From contig NZ_JACHJU010000004.1 in assembly GCF_014203795.1 (NCBI RefSeq), positions 186,001 to 250,000 of the forward strand: a stretch of DNA of 64,000 nucleotides, read 5' to 3'. A program made the position numbers and the translations under genes. The notes under the pieces were generated by a model that searched no databases, was not told where the DNA came from, and saw nothing but the letters and a program-made list of their open reading frames with translations. The DNA comes from Streptosporangium album. GTDB lineage: Bacteria > Actinomycetota > Actinomycetes > Streptosporangiales > Streptosporangiaceae. Of the stretch, positions 42,831 to 55,395 are shown one piece after another. The stretch's first letter is position 1. Every line of letters begins with the position of its first letter.

Positions 42831-43367
42831 TCAGGTGAGCTGTTTGTAGAAGAAGCCGGACTCCTGGAGGGTGCCGTGCGGGTCTGCCGCGTAACCGGGG
42901 ACGACGCCGTACCGCTTCCAGCCCGCGCTCGTATAGAGGTGCTCGGCCGCCGTGCCGCTCACGGTGTCCAGGAGGAGAAGGGTGATCCCGGCCTCGGCCG
43001 CGGCGCGTTCGGCGGTGGCCAGGAGGGCGCGGCCCAGGCCCCGGCCTCGGGCGTCGGGGTGGACCATGATCTTGACGATCTCGGCGCGGTGCCGTCCGGC
43101 GGGCCTGTCCTCCAGGACGAGGCAGGCGGTAGCGATGATGCCGTCCGGCCCGTGGGCCGCCCAGACTCTGAGGCCTCCGCCGTCCACGGCGGGTTGCTGG
43201 TCTCGCCACCAGGCCGCCGCCGCGTCCTGGTCGAAGGGGGCGAGGAAGCCGAGCGAGTAGCCCTCGGCGACGACGTCGACGAGGAGGTCGGCCAGGCTCT
43301 TGATGTTCTCGCGGAACTCATCGGCCGGCAACCGGGTGATAGGGGACAAAGCAGTGGTTCCTTTCAT
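42831..43367 (-). CDS. GNAT-family acetyltransferase
   Basis: A 178-residue N-acetyltransferase. The acetyl-CoA site is VKIMVHPDARGRGLGRALLA (R/Q-x-x-G-x-G/A) and the second half ends LYTSAGWKRYGVVPGYAADP, a typical GNAT beta-bulge region. The start at 43367 (MKGTTALSPITRLPADEFRE) removes a low-similarity extension from 43424. The acceptor is unknown, possibly an aminoglycoside, amine or peptide. It is not operonic with its neighbours. Confidence 0.85.
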   Translation of the reverse strand: MKGTTALSPITRLPADEFRENIKSLADLLVDVVAEGYSLGFLAPFDQDAAAAWWRDQQPAVDGGGLRVWAAHGPDGIIATACLVLEDRPAGRHRAEIVKIMVHPDARGRGLGRALLATAERAAAEAGITLLLLDTVSGTAAEHLYTSAGWKRYGVVPGYAADPHGTLQESGFFYKQLT

Positions 43368-43512
43368 GGTGGGACGGTCACCAGGACATAGCGGGCTTGG
43401 TGGGAGTTCGGGCAGCGAAGCCACATGCTGTCCCCCAGGAAACGCGGGCAGTTCCCTGCCCGAATCTCGTGCTTGGCAGTGCCTGGGCGAGAGCCGGGCC
43501 TACAGGGTCGTG

Positions 43513-44118
43513 TTACCTCGATCCGTGGAAGTCCGGTGGGGGAGGCGATAGGAGCGACTGCACCGTCGCGGTGACGACGCGGGCGGCGTCCTCTGTCTTC
43601 AGGCGCTCGGCGCGGTTCTCCTCCGCGGCGCCTTGCAGGATGTAGTGCACGGCGCTGACCAGCCAGGCGATCGGCAGGTCGGTGCGGAACGCGTCTTCGT
43701 TCTGGCCGCGGCGAATGAGCTCTTCGACACGCTGGGCGGGGGCGGCGTGCAGCTGGCGAATGCGTCCGGCGGGAAGAGTTCCCTGGGCGGCGGTCAACAA
43801 CGCCATGGACTCGGCCACGAGGGACCAGCCGGAGTCGAGCAACCGGGCCAGAGCGTCTTGAGCGTCCCCGGTGAGATCGACGGCTGACAGCGTCTCCTCG
43901 CCGGCGCGCAGTGCGTCGATCAGGGCGGCCTCGACTAGTTCTGCCCGGGTGCCGAAGTGGCCGTAGAGCGTCATCCGGCCCACTCCGGCGGCTTTGGCGA
44001 TGTCGTCGACGCTCGCGTTCGGATCACCGCTCAGGCTCTTGCGTGCGGCGGAGACGATGCGGGCGATGTTGCGTTCGGCGTCCGCGCGCCGACGCGGACC
44101 GGCAGCGGCGGTAGGCAT
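43513..44118 (-). CDS. TetR-family regulator of the MFS pump
   Basis: A 201-residue repressor. SVDDIAKAAGVGRMTLYGHF is the helix-turn-helix, and the TetR_C-type ligand domain follows. It is divergent from the MFS transporter gene with 91 bp between them, where TAACTCGTA/TACGAGTTA boxes lie. Drug binding would lift repression of the pump, the standard arrangement for multidrug efflux. Confidence 0.87.
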   Translation of the reverse strand: MPTAAAGPRRRADAERNIARIVSAARKSLSGDPNASVDDIAKAAGVGRMTLYGHFGTRAELVEAALIDALRAGEETLSAVDLTGDAQDALARLLDSGWSLVAESMALLTAAQGTLPAGRIRQLHAAPAQRVEELIRRGQNEDAFRTDLPIAWLVSAVHYILQGAAEENRAERLKTEDAARVVTATVQSLLSPPPPDFHGSR

Positions 44119-44128
44119 ACCACCATCC

Positions 44129-44193
44129 TAACTCGTACGGGGATGTATGTGTTACCCTCCCGGACTAGAAGCCGTACACGAATATACGAGTTA
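44129..44193. promoter_or_regulatory. inverted repeats between TetR and MFS genes
   Basis: TAACTCGTA (44129-44137) and TACGAGTTA (44185-44193) are perfect 9-bp inverted copies at the two edges of the divergent promoter region. CGTAC and TACG half-sites repeat inside. Confidence 0.6.
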
Positions 44194-44209
44194 TTGCCGG
44201 AGGTCCTGG

Positions 44210-45607
44210 ATGGCACAGCAGGAGATCAACAAGACATCCGCGCAGAGCGGTTCGGCCCATCCGTTGCGATGGCGCATCCTGGGTTTCCTGGGTGTGGCCC
44301 AGCTGATGTTGATCCTCGACATCACCGTCGTGGCCATCGCGCTGCCACACATCGAGATCGACCTGGGCCTGAGCCGCCAGGCGGTGACGTGGACGGTAAG
44401 CGCGTACACGTTGACGTTCGGCGGCCTGATGCTGCTGGGCGGGCGCCTTGCTGACCTGATCGGGGCCAAGCGAGTAGTACTCGCCGGCCTGCTGATCTTC
44501 ACGGCGGCATCGCTGGTGACCGGATTCGCCGACTCGGCCGGCATGCTGCTGGGCGGCCGCATCGCGCAGGGACTCGGCGCGGCACTGCTGTCCCCGTCTG
44601 CCCTGTCACTGGTGGTGAGCCTGTTCGACGGTGACGAGCGGAACAAGGCGCTGGGGGTTTGGTCCGCGCTCGGCGGTGGGGGCGCGGCCCTCGGCGTGCT
44701 GCTGGGAGGGCTGCTCACCGCCGGCCCGGGCTGGCCATGGGTCTTCTTCATCAACGTGCCCATCGGGTTGATGATCCTCGCCGCTCTCGCCCGGATGCTG
44801 CCGCACCAGGCCGTGGCCGCGCCTCGGCCCCGGCTCGATGTGCTCGGTGCGCTGCTGGTCACCGCTTCATCCGGCGCCTTGATCTACGCGATCACCCGTG
44901 CCGGAGACCACGGGTGGCTCACCGCCACGACCGGGTGGCTCGTGCTGTCGGCCGCGATGGGCTACCTGGCGTTCACGGCCAGGCAGAAGGCTGCCAGGTC
45001 GCCCCTGATGGACCTCGCGCTGCTGGCCCGGCACCCGGTGGCCACCGGCACGTTCCTCATCTTGATGGCAACGGCGCTGATGATCGCGGTGTTCTTCCTG
45101 GGCACCTTCTACTTCCAGCACGCGCAAGGGTTCGGCGCCTTGCAGACCGGTCTGCTGTTCCTCCCGGTCGCGGTGGCGACGATGCTCGGGGCCAACCTCA
45201 CCGGCCGGGCCATCGCCCGGGCGGGAGCGCGCCGGCTCGCCGTGGCCGGACTGCTCGTCACCGCGGTCGGCATGGCCGTGCCCGCCCTGTCGATGCACCC
45301 CGCGACCGTGGTGGTGGGCACAGCGGTCGCAGCCGCCGGGACCGGCGCGATGTTCGTCGTCGCGTCAGCGACCGCTCTGGGCCAGGTGGCCCCACACGAA
45401 TCCGGCATCGCCTCCGGCATCGTCAGCACATTCCACGAGTTCGGTGCCTCCATCGGAGCCGCTGTCATCTCCAGCGTCGCAGCGGCCAGCCTGATCGGGG
45501 ACACGCTCTCCGGGTTCACCAACGGCTTCATCCTCGCCGCGGTCGCCGCAGGTGCCGCGGCCCTCGTGGCCGCCGTCCTGACACCCGGCCGAGCCAACAC
45601 ACGCTGA
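44210..45607 (+). CDS. MFS multidrug efflux transporter (DHA2/EmrB-QacA type)
   Basis: A 465-residue exporter with 14 predicted membrane helices. Motif D1/C region: RILGFLGVAQLMLILDITVV AIALP matches the LDITVVNVALP-type start of the DHA2 family, and motif A is GGRLADLIGAKR. Such pumps expel cationic drugs or antibiotics using the proton gradient. ATG 44210 follows GCCGGAGGTCC. The divergent TetR gene and inverted repeats suggest drug-induced expression. Confidence 0.9.
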   Translation: MAQQEINKTSAQSGSAHPLRWRILGFLGVAQLMLILDITVVAIALPHIEIDLGLSRQAVTWTVSAYTLTFGGLMLLGGRLADLIGAKRVVLAGLLIFTAASLVTGFADSAGMLLGGRIAQGLGAALLSPSALSLVVSLFDGDERNKALGVWSALGGGGAALGVLLGGLLTAGPGWPWVFFINVPIGLMILAALARMLPHQAVAAPRPRLDVLGALLVTASSGALIYAITRAGDHGWLTATTGWLVLSAAMGYLAFTARQKAARSPLMDLALLARHPVATGTFLILMATALMIAVFFLGTFYFQHAQGFGALQTGLLFLPVAVATMLGANLTGRAIARAGARRLAVAGLLVTAVGMAVPALSMHPATVVVGTAVAAAGTGAMFVVASATALGQVAPHESGIASGIVSTFHEFGASIGAAVISSVAAASLIGDTLSGFTNGFILAAVAAGAAALVAAVLTPGRANTR

Positions 45608-45759
45608 CGATGATCTCCCGGCGCCGACCAGCTCGAATGCGTCAGCGGCAGGTGGTTGAAGCGGCATGGTCTCTTCGTGTGACCCCATGCTGTCGGTGAA
45701 GTTTGCCACGATGACACTCGCCCGGTTTGTCCGGGTCTGATGGTGGTGGTATCCGCAGT

Positions 45760-45934
45760 GTCATAACGGAGGTGTGGGCGTTCGCTTCGCCGCCCAGGGC
45801 GGCCAAGGCGCTGTTGTGGATCCACATCCTCAACCAGGTGGGCGCTTATGCGATCGCCTTCCTCGCGGTGCTCGCCGGCCCCGACCTCGGTGACCGCCCT
45901 GGTGATCTTCGAGGTCGCGGCGCTGATCTCCTGA
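45760..45934 (+). pseudogene. MFS-type transporter fragment
   Basis: Plus-strand reading gives RAAKALLWIHILNQVGAYAI AFLAVLAGPDL and, after a shift, TSVTALVIFEVAALIS and a stop. This is the first helix pair of an MFS transporter with a frameshift; nothing more remains. The rest of 45608-46004 holds no other gene. Confidence 0.55.
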
Positions 45935-46004
45935 TGACGCTCTATGGAAGTGCCCAGTGCTGCTCATCGAAAATGCTCACCTGGTTGATCTCTAGAGTAC
46001 GGCT

Positions 46005-46417
46005 TTAGCTGTGGTTCGTCACGGATTGTGACGGCGCGTTGACGTACGCTGCCGCGGGCGTGACGAGCAGGTTGATAACGGCGACCGGTTCGTGGCAGTT
46101 CGGGCAGTTCTGGATGCCGGTCGGGGCCTGGTCGGTGCGGTATCCGGCTTCGTACGGGTGGTACGGATGGTGACGGCGTTCGCCGTACCGACTTCGGTCG
46201 TGCTGTCGGTATGGGGCTGTCTTGTGTTCGTGGTGAGCTCGGCGGTGTCCGTGCTGGCGGCCGTGTCGCCATCGTTGTTGCTGGCGCGCCACCAGCGGGC
46301 CTTGCAGATGGGATCGCAGAAGCGGCGCTTGGGGTTGCGGCTGGTCCAGGTGAAGGCCTGCCCGCAGGTGGCGCACTTGCGGGTGGCGGTGCGAACCTGC
46401 TTCTTGGCGCGGGTCAC
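46005..46417 (-). pseudogene. zinc-finger protein downstream of istB (frameshifted)
   Basis: The minus-strand frame from 46417 gives CATCGQAFTWTSRNPKRRFC DPICKARWWRA, a zinc site with CxxC and CxxxC. Near its end another frame (to 46005) has CPNCHEPVAVINLLVTPAAA, a second CxxC, so a frameshift separates two ends of one protein. It overlaps the istB fragment by ATGA and is probably the third gene of an IS21-type unit. Confidence 0.55.
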
Positions 46418-46860
46418 GACCCGGCCGCCCTGCTGGCGGTGGGTGTGCCTGCGGCCTTGCGGAGGGCGTCGGCTCGGGCCTGGTGGGAGCGCATCCGGTA
46501 GGACGGGCCGTCGACGCCGACGATGATCCCGCGGTGCAGCAGCCGGTCGATGAGCGCGGCAGCGAGCATGGGATCGCCGAGGCGTTCGGCCCAGCCGTTG
46601 ATGCCGACGTGGCCGGTGGTAATGATGGAGCCCTTCAGATAGTGGGCGTTGATCACCTCGAACAGCAGGGACCGGCCGTCCTCGTCAAGCTTGCGATAGC
46701 CGAACCCGTCGATCACGAGAAGGCGGGGCTGGGCGAAGAACCGCAGCCCGGTTTGGAAGCGGTGCTCGGCGATGGCCTTCTTCAACCGGCGCACGAGGTC
46801 CTCGCAGGTGGTGAAGTAGGCCTCGTGACCGGCTTCGAAGGAATCCACGCGGCCGCCACC
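46414..46860 (-). pseudogene. IstB-like ATPase fragment (IS21 family)
   Basis: The C-terminal part of an IS21 helper ATPase: AYFTTCEDLVRRLKKAIAEH, then RLLVIDGFGYRKLDEDGRSL (Walker B-type LLVIDGFG, E changed to G/F), GSIITTGHVGINGWAERLGD and ALIDRLLHRGIIVGVDGPSY R. The Walker A region (GxxGxGKT) and the istA gene are missing, so this is a 5' truncated relic. Confidence 0.8.
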
Positions 46861-47083
46861 ACCCCAAGCACCAGGACCAGATGTCACGATCCGGTACTCG
46901 AACATCCCGGGAAGCACCCGCTACCTCGGAACGCCCTTACCTACGGATTGGGAATCCCGATGAGGTTGATCTTGCTGGGGGTCTGCGTACTTCGCGGGGG
47001 CTTCGAACTGGCGGGGTACGGCACCGGACCGCGCCGAACACGGCCGCAGATAGGTCCTGCCCTTTCGAGCCACAACTGCGCGC

Positions 47084-49270
<2,187 letters not shown>

Positions 49271-49335
49271 TCTACAAAGGGTCACGAACCAGCGGCGCAC
49301 ACGCTGCTCGTGACCCGGATCTGCGCAGGGCTGTC

Positions 49336-49614
49336 TCAGTCCGCCTGCACATGATCGACAGTTTGGCCCCTGGCCGCAGAGTTCTTACTAACGCCCCTGG
49401 TGCAGACGGTGATCCAGTCGAGATCGAGCTGACGGTAGCGCCGTCGGCCGCCGACGGTGCGACCCACCGGGGTGACGACCAGACCAGCGCGCTCGTAATA
49501 GCGCAGGGTGTGCACGCTGACCCCGGTGCGCCGAGCGGCCTCGGCGATGCTCACGCCCGCCTCAGGGACGGAGCGAGCGGGCCCGGATCCCGGCTGCTGC
49601 TTGACTTCGAGCAC
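49336..49614 (-). pseudogene. MerR-type regulator, truncated
   Basis: The minus strand reads EAGVSIAEAARRTGVSVHTL RYYERAGLVVTPVGRTVGGR RRYRQLDLDWITVCTRG, a MerR helix-turn-helix with its wing. Sequence after WITV departs from the family, so the coiled-coil and effector parts are lost. It is divergent from the SDR gene at 49714. Confidence 0.8.
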
Positions 49615-49713
49615 GCTCTAAGTCCTAGCGTCCGTGGTCATGAGTGCTTCAAAGCTGTCGAAGATCACGGCCGGCGAGTACGGGCGGGCCGTCCGTGGGA
49701 TGGGGGTGTCCCG

Positions 49714-50457
49714 ATGAAGGTGCTGGTGACCGGCGGGACGAGCGGACTCGGACTCGCCATGGCCTCCGCCCTGGCAACGGCGGGAGCGACGGTCGCGCTG
49801 ACCGGCCGATCCGGCCGTCGTGCGAGCGAGGTCGCCGCCGAACTGCCGGGGGCGGTCGGCATCGAGCTGGACGTGCAAGACGAGTCGTCGGTGGCCAAGG
49901 CGGTCGATGAGGCGTGGTCGCGGCTCGGCGGCATCGACATGCTGGTGAACAACGCCGGGATCGGCATGCGCACGGTCAACCCCCGCTTCATGACGCACTC
50001 GCAGGGCTTCTGGGAGGTGCCGGCCGACGGCTTCCGTGCGGTGATCGAGACCAATCTGACCGGCTACTTCCTGGTGGCGCGCGAGGTCACGCTGCGGATG
50101 CTGGCCGCCGGCGGTGGCCGTGTCGTCAACATCTCGGTGAGCGAGTCGACCATGCACCGAGCCGGGTTCGTCCCCTACGGGCCGTCGCGTGCCGGCAGCG
50201 AGGCGCTGTCCCGGATCATGGCCGCCGATCTGCGGGACACGGGCGTCACCGTCAACGTGCTGCTGCCCGGAGGCGCGACCGTCACGGGGATGCTGCCCCT
50301 CGACGCCGTGCCCGAGGGCCGGAAGTTCCTGGAGCCCGAGGTGATGGGTCCGCCCATCGTGTGGCTGGCGTCCGACGATGCGGCCGGCGTGCATGACGAG
50401 CGCATCGTCGCCGCCGAATTCGAGCGCTGGCTGCGCGATAGGAACGGCAGACGGTGA
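49714..50457 (+). CDS. short-chain dehydrogenase/reductase
   Basis: A 247-residue NAD(P)-dependent oxidoreductase. The cofactor site TGGTSGLGLAMASALA (6-21), NNAG (89-92), and the catalytic set S in VNISVSESTMHRAG and Y-x-x-x-R/K (YGPSRAGSEAL) are visible; the usual lysine is arginine, which may lower or alter activity. ATG 49714 begins MKVLVTGGTSGLG. A truncated MerR gene is divergent upstream. The substrate is unknown. Confidence 0.85.
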   Translation: MKVLVTGGTSGLGLAMASALATAGATVALTGRSGRRASEVAAELPGAVGIELDVQDESSVAKAVDEAWSRLGGIDMLVNNAGIGMRTVNPRFMTHSQGFWEVPADGFRAVIETNLTGYFLVAREVTLRMLAAGGGRVVNISVSESTMHRAGFVPYGPSRAGSEALSRIMAADLRDTGVTVNVLLPGGATVTGMLPLDAVPEGRKFLEPEVMGPPIVWLASDDAAGVHDERIVAAEFERWLRDRNGRR

Positions 50458-50479
50458 GGCAGGGCCCGCGGCCCCGCCC

Positions 50480-50720
50480 TCGACCGGTCAGGCGTCGTCG
50501 CTGAAGTCCAGGTTGCGCGGCGGCCGGGAGATCGTCGCGCAACCGCCCCGAACTGGACGTATGCCACGTGGACGGCGCCTCGCCCCCGCAGCCGGACGCC
50601 GAAGGCGATGGCCCCGGCCCTGACCGGGACGTCGGGCGTCACCTCCAGCCGGTGCCAGCCGAACGTGCCTTCGAGCACGGTTGACTGGACCCGATGGCCC
50701 AGGTCCTCGGCTCGCCTGTC
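50480..50720 (-). pseudogene. unidentified gene relic
   Basis: The minus strand gives FGWHRLEVTPDVPVRAGAIA FGVRLRGRGAVHVAYVQF, then after a shift RPPRNLDFSDDA and a stop near 50490. It looks like a C-terminal beta-sandwich-like part of a larger protein, but I cannot assign it. The remainder of 50458-50810 shows nothing else. Confidence 0.4.
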
Positions 50721-50810
50721 CATGAGCTACACCGAGAGCGCGACGGAGCCTGCCTCAGGTCCGCCATGCGCATGGCGGACAGGCCCAGCGCGCCGGCGAC
50801 GTCGAGGGTG

Positions 50811-53237
50811 TCAGGACGCAGGCGGGGGGAACAGGCCGGGCAGGTGCCGGTTCATGTCGAGCTCGAAGCGGCCGTACAGGTTCAGGTGGGTCCAGAACAG
50901 CGCGGACAGGCCGCGCCGGTCGGCGGCAGTGAGCCGCTTGTTCCAGGCGGGGTCGCGTAGGACGAGCTGGACCAGGTGGGTGTTGAGGTAGACGATGGTG
51001 GCCGCGACCAGGTGCAGGGCGAGGGCGGAGACCTCCACGTGTTCGCGGTCGTCGCCGGTCAGGTCGCCGGCCTTGCCGTAGAAAATGTCCTTGCTGGCGG
51101 AGTTCCAGTTCTCCACCACGTTCAGGCCTTCGTGGATCTCCCGTCGGAGTTCTTCGTCGGCGAGGTAGTCGCAGATGAAGATGGTGCGGATGACACGGCC
51201 GAGTTCTTCGATGGCCTGGTAGGTGGGGTGCTTGGGGCCGCTGCGGGCGAACCGGCGCAGCATCTGGTGGGACTCGGCGGTACGCAGCCGCAGCGCGGTG
51301 GCGTACTTGATCATCTGGTCGTAGTGCCGGGCGATCAGGTCCCAATCGATCGTCTTGTTCGACGGCATCTCATCCAGCCCCGGCCACGCCTCATCTTCGC
51401 CGGTCCCGGGCCGGTACAGCCGCGCGGAGCCGATGTTCTTCAACCGGGGCAGGAGCTGGAAGCCCAGCGGGTGGGAGAAGGCGAGCCCGACGATCGAGGC
51501 GCCGTGGGTGTCGGTGTACTGCCGGTCGATCCCACAGGCTGGCGTCGCGGACCTTCAGCGTCTCATTCACCACGGTGCGGATCGCCGCACGCAGGTTGTT
51601 GCGGTTGATGAACAACCGGCGGGTGCGCCGCAGCGCCGCCTCGTTATCGACTTCATCACCGTCGGCGACGCGCTTGATGCCCACGTTGGTGCCCAGCCCA
51701 TACAGGCACAACAGCAGCCGGCGCTGCAACACGGCCGCATCGGTCACGGTGCGGGAGGCGACCGAGGTGAAGTCCGCCGTGAAGCCGGTGACGTGGTCGA
51801 CGTCCTTGGGCACGTCCAGCAGGTCGATCACACCCCAGCGGCGGGAGATCTCCTCCTTCAGCGCTTTGAGCCTGGCCGGTTCGGGCTGCTTGGTGACCGG
51901 CGGGACGGCGATCCACGGCTCGCCCTTCTTACGAGTGATCCGCACGCCGCCGGTGGTGCCTTTCCGAAGGGCCTTGTTCAGCCGGTTCAGCGCGGCCACG
52001 TGGCGTTTCTGCAGGTCGGCGACGAACTCGGCCGGGTCCCTCGGCTTGGACGGCGCCTGGTAGTGCACGTCCTGGTTGTCTTCGAAGTCTGGCGGCAGGT
52101 CGGCGTCGGGGTTGCGCCAGACCTTGCTGCCCTCCACCCAGATCTCCCGTCGGCGGATCGCCTGGCGCAGCGCGACCAGCACGCACAGCTCGTACGGGAT
52201 CCGCTCGATCCGGCCGGTGTCCGGATCGACGACTGCGTCCCGCCAGTCCTCGGGCACCACGTGCTCGATCGGCACCTGCTCGGCCGCGTCGTAGAACACC
52301 GCCTCGGAGTCGGCGTAGCGGTCCAGCAGCGCCAGGGCGTCCATCACCGGCCGGAACGCGGTGCTGGAAGAACCGAAGGTGACCGCGCGCAGCAGCTTGG
52401 GCAGACCCCGCCGGTAGTGCCTCGAGTAGGAGCCGCGCAGCTCGGCGTTGATCTCGTTTTCGACCTTCTTCTCGGCCCGCACGCTGATCTTGTGCACCAG
52501 CTGAATCAGCAGATCGACCAAGCCGTCGATCATCTCGGTCTTACGCACCCAGCACAAAGCGGCCAGCAGCGTCAGCCGTACCGGGGCCTGGGCGGCGGCG
52601 AAGTCCGAGAGATACATTTTCATCGCCCGGGCCCGCCAGCCCTCCACGACTTTCTCCGACACCCCCTCGAACAACCCTTCGGCAGACCGGTCGCCTTGAC
52701 CCGCTCCAGCTTGACGATCTCGGCCAGCAGCGTCTCCAGCTGCAGTGGCCCCGGATCCTCCTTCAGCTCCTGCAGGAAACTTCGCATCCCGCCGGATCCA
52801 CCGTCGGGATCGGGGTCATCGACCGCGATCAGCTCCTCCAGCTTCACCACCGCCTCCGCCGACAGTCGGTCGAGCGTGCGCATGGTGAACTGCCGCTCGA
52901 ACATCGCCTCGGCCGCACCCAGCAACCGCTCGATCGGCGCCGGCCGGGGCGGCTCGATCCTCTCCTCCCGGCACCGCGCCAGCAGCGCCGCCCGCAGCCG
53001 GTCCCGCGACATCTTCAGCGGGCAGATCTCGGCGGCGAGCCAGAAGACCAGCTTGTCCTCATCGGCGACCGTCGGCACGTCCTCCCACCGCGGGAACCGC
53101 GCCTCCAGCTCGAAGAACTTCAACAGCAGGGCGAACCCCAGCCGCGTCGCCCCGGACGTGTTCGCCAGCAGCTCCCGCTCCGCCTCATCCAGCGTCCAGC
53201 GCTCAATGAGGTCTTCCAGCTCCCACTCCCGCCGCAT
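50811..53237 (-). pseudogene. Tn3-family transposase, frameshifted and deleted
   Basis: Three readable pieces on the minus strand make one transposase. 53237-52680 starts MRREWELEDLIERWTLDEAE and shows an internal deletion of about 50 residues (FPRWEDVPTVADEDKLVFWL). A shift near 52678 leads into LFEGVSEKVVEGWRARAMKM and GLPKLLRAVTFGSSSTAFRP. Another shift near 51536 gives [20 protein letters not shown], whose D is a catalytic residue, then [20 protein letters not shown] to FPPPAS at 50811. No flanking GGGGTCCC ends were seen. It is unrelated in detail to the other Tn3 relics. Confidence 0.88.
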
Positions 53238-53721
53238 GACCGCGCTCCCTTTCTCCCGACTCGCACCGAACGCCAGAAGAAATGTGAAACGTGATCACGC
53301 GACTACCGACTGACATCACCCAGCCGTGACTACTACGTGCCGGTTTCGCAACGTCACACACAGCTACTTTGGGGCTCATCGCGCGGACCCGAGTGGAGGG
53401 CCTTCACCGAGGTGGACGCGGAGGACATTCTTCGAGACTGGCGCAACGCGGAGTCGCGATGTACTCAGGGTCGGTGAGCGCCCTCTCGAACGGCTGCCGC
53501 TGGAAATAGCAGCACCACTTCGATGGTCGGTCGCATCTGCCCGAGGCGCGTCCCGCTGATCGTGGGACATTCGCTCGGATACCTCAGATATGTAAGGTGG
53601 CACGCTCCTGACCTGGCTCGGCCATATGCGACCACAATGAGGATCACCCCATGATCAGTGGGACAAGACACCTTTTCACCCATCCGGTAAGGCCATCCGC
53701 GTCCCCCGCCCGCGTCTTCGC
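53238..53721. other. 484-bp region without recognisable gene
   Basis: Both strands were read. I see only short frames with no family-like sequence, and no clear promoter or repeat. Confidence 0.4.
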
Positions 53722-53733
53722 ATGGAAGGTCTC

Positions 53734-53900
53734 ATGACCCGCGTCCCCACTGATGCCTCCCGGCCTCCGGCCGGGCCGCGCCCGCCCCGGCCGCCGTGCC
53801 ACCGGTCCGGCACCAACCCGCCGCTGCCGCCCACCGCGGTGTGGGTGGGAGAGGGCTCGAACTGGGCCAACCCGTTCGCCGTCGGCCGCCCGATCCGCCC
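53734..53900 (+). pseudogene. DUF4326-like fragment
   Basis: The plus strand gives TAVWVGEGSNWANPFAVGRP, a diverged form of the VGRPSKWGNPF core of DUF4326 proteins. It then loses the frame into an arginine- and proline-rich tail. Only the N-terminal core remains. A degenerate repeat tract follows. Confidence 0.5.
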
Positions 53901-54010
53901 GAACCGGGCGAGGCCGCGGCCTTGCCGCCGACGCCGTAGACGGCGGGGAGAAGGCCCGGCGCGCCGTGACTGCGGCGGACCCCGCCCGCCTTTCCCGGCC
54001 CCGGCCCGCC

Positions 54011-54060
54011 CGGTCGGCGGGTGCCCGGTCGGCGGGTGCCGGGTCGGCGGGTGCCGGGTC
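54011..54060. repeat. 15-bp tandem repeat
   Basis: Two exact copies of CGGTCGGCGGGTGCC and one variant beginning GGG stand head to tail, followed by a 5-base partial unit. Confidence 0.85.
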
Positions 54061-54189
54061 GATCATCGTGCTGATTCCCTGCATCCTCCTCATCGCAATC
54101 ACGGTGGTAGTGTGGCTGCGCACGCGTCGGACGGGACCGGCCCTCACCCCCTCGGATAGAAGTGATCCGTCTAGGTTATTGACGGCAGA

Positions 54190-55395
54190 ATGAGGTTCAT
54201 GGGTGATTGGTCGGCGGTCAGCGCGCGTCGGTTCGAGACCTACGCGCGCTGGTCCACATACAGCGCCGTTTCGACCCCGATCGTCACCCTCCCCGCTGGA
54301 GTGATAAGCGCCTACCGACTCATCGGGACGCACCTCGTCGTGTTCTTCGTGGCCGTCGCGCTCGCGCTCGTCACCGGGAACATCCTCGTCAGCCGGTGGA
54401 GCTTCGACGTCCTCGGCGGCCGCGCCCGGCGGCTCGCAGTCGGCGGTGTCATCGCCTGGGGGCTCGCCCTCGTGGCGCTTGTCGCCGCGACCCTCACGAT
54501 TCCGGTCCCCGCGATGGGCGTGACGGTCGCGGCGGCAATCGGGTCGGTCGCCGCGAGCTTCGTGCCTGTGCTCGACGTGCGACGGACGCTTCACCTCAAC
54601 GCGGCGATTCTCGTCCTGGCTGTCCCGCTCGCGGCCGTCGCGGACATCCCGCTCCTCATTGTCGGGGCGGCGGTGATCAGCCTCATCCTGTGGACCTGCT
54701 GGTCGAGCGCGTGGATGCTGCGGGTCCTGCGCGAGTTGCAGAGAGCGCACGAGGATCGCGCCGCCCTCACGCTCGCGAACGAACGCTTGCGCATCTCGCG
54801 CGACCTCCACGACGTGTTCGGCCGCACCCTCGCGACGATCGCGGTCAAGAGCGAACTCGCATCGGAACTCGTTCGCCGCGGCAGCGACGAACAGGCAGCC
54901 GATGAGATCACCGGCGTCCGGCGGCTCGCCGAGGAGGCGGGAATCGAGGTCCGTCGCGTCGTGCGCGGCGAGCTTCGTGCGACCTGGGATGGCGAGGTGT
55001 CGGGCGCGCGTTCGCTGCTCGACTCTGCCGGCATCCGCTGCACGGTGACCGGTGACCCCGTACCCGAGGAGTGCGCCGAGGCGCTCGCGTGGGTCGTCCG
55101 CGAGGGCGTCACGAACGTGCTGCGCCACTCGGCGGCGACGCAGGTCACGCTCGCGACGACGAACGAGGACGGGCAGGTTCTCCTCACGATCGCGAATGAC
55201 GGGGCCGACCCCGTCGACTCCGTGGAGACCGACGCGGCAGACGGACCCGCAGCGGCAACCCCCAACGCCGGCACGGGACTGCGTGCGATGTCCGAGAGGA
55301 TCCGAGCGCTCGGAGGGCACATCGCAACGCGCCGCGACGGAGACTGGTTCCTGCTCGAGGCCACGATCCCGCTCCCGGAGAAAGACCGCGCATGA
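54190..55395 (+). CDS. sensor histidine kinase, DesK/NarL-partner type
   Basis: A 401-residue kinase. Four or more membrane helices occupy about residues 40-175 (HLVVFFVAVALALVTGNILV, WGLALVALVAATLTIPVPA and others). The HisKA_3 phosphorylation site is H207 in RISRDLHDVFGRTLATIAVK. The ATPase domain ends GTGLRAMSERIRALGGHIAT. The start may be 54190 or 54199. Its stop overlaps the response regulator start by 4 nt, so they form a two-component system. A homologous N-terminal fragment lies inverted at 56497-56892. Confidence 0.9.
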   Translation: MRFMGDWSAVSARRFETYARWSTYSAVSTPIVTLPAGVISAYRLIGTHLVVFFVAVALALVTGNILVSRWSFDVLGGRARRLAVGGVIAWGLALVALVAATLTIPVPAMGVTVAAAIGSVAASFVPVLDVRRTLHLNAAILVLAVPLAAVADIPLLIVGAAVISLILWTCWSSAWMLRVLRELQRAHEDRAALTLANERLRISRDLHDVFGRTLATIAVKSELASELVRRGSDEQAADEITGVRRLAEEAGIEVRRVVRGELRATWDGEVSGARSLLDSAGIRCTVTGDPVPEECAEALAWVVREGVTNVLRHSAATQVTLATTNEDGQVLLTIANDGADPVDSVETDAADGPAAATPNAGTGLRAMSERIRALGGHIATRRDGDWFLLEATIPLPEKDRA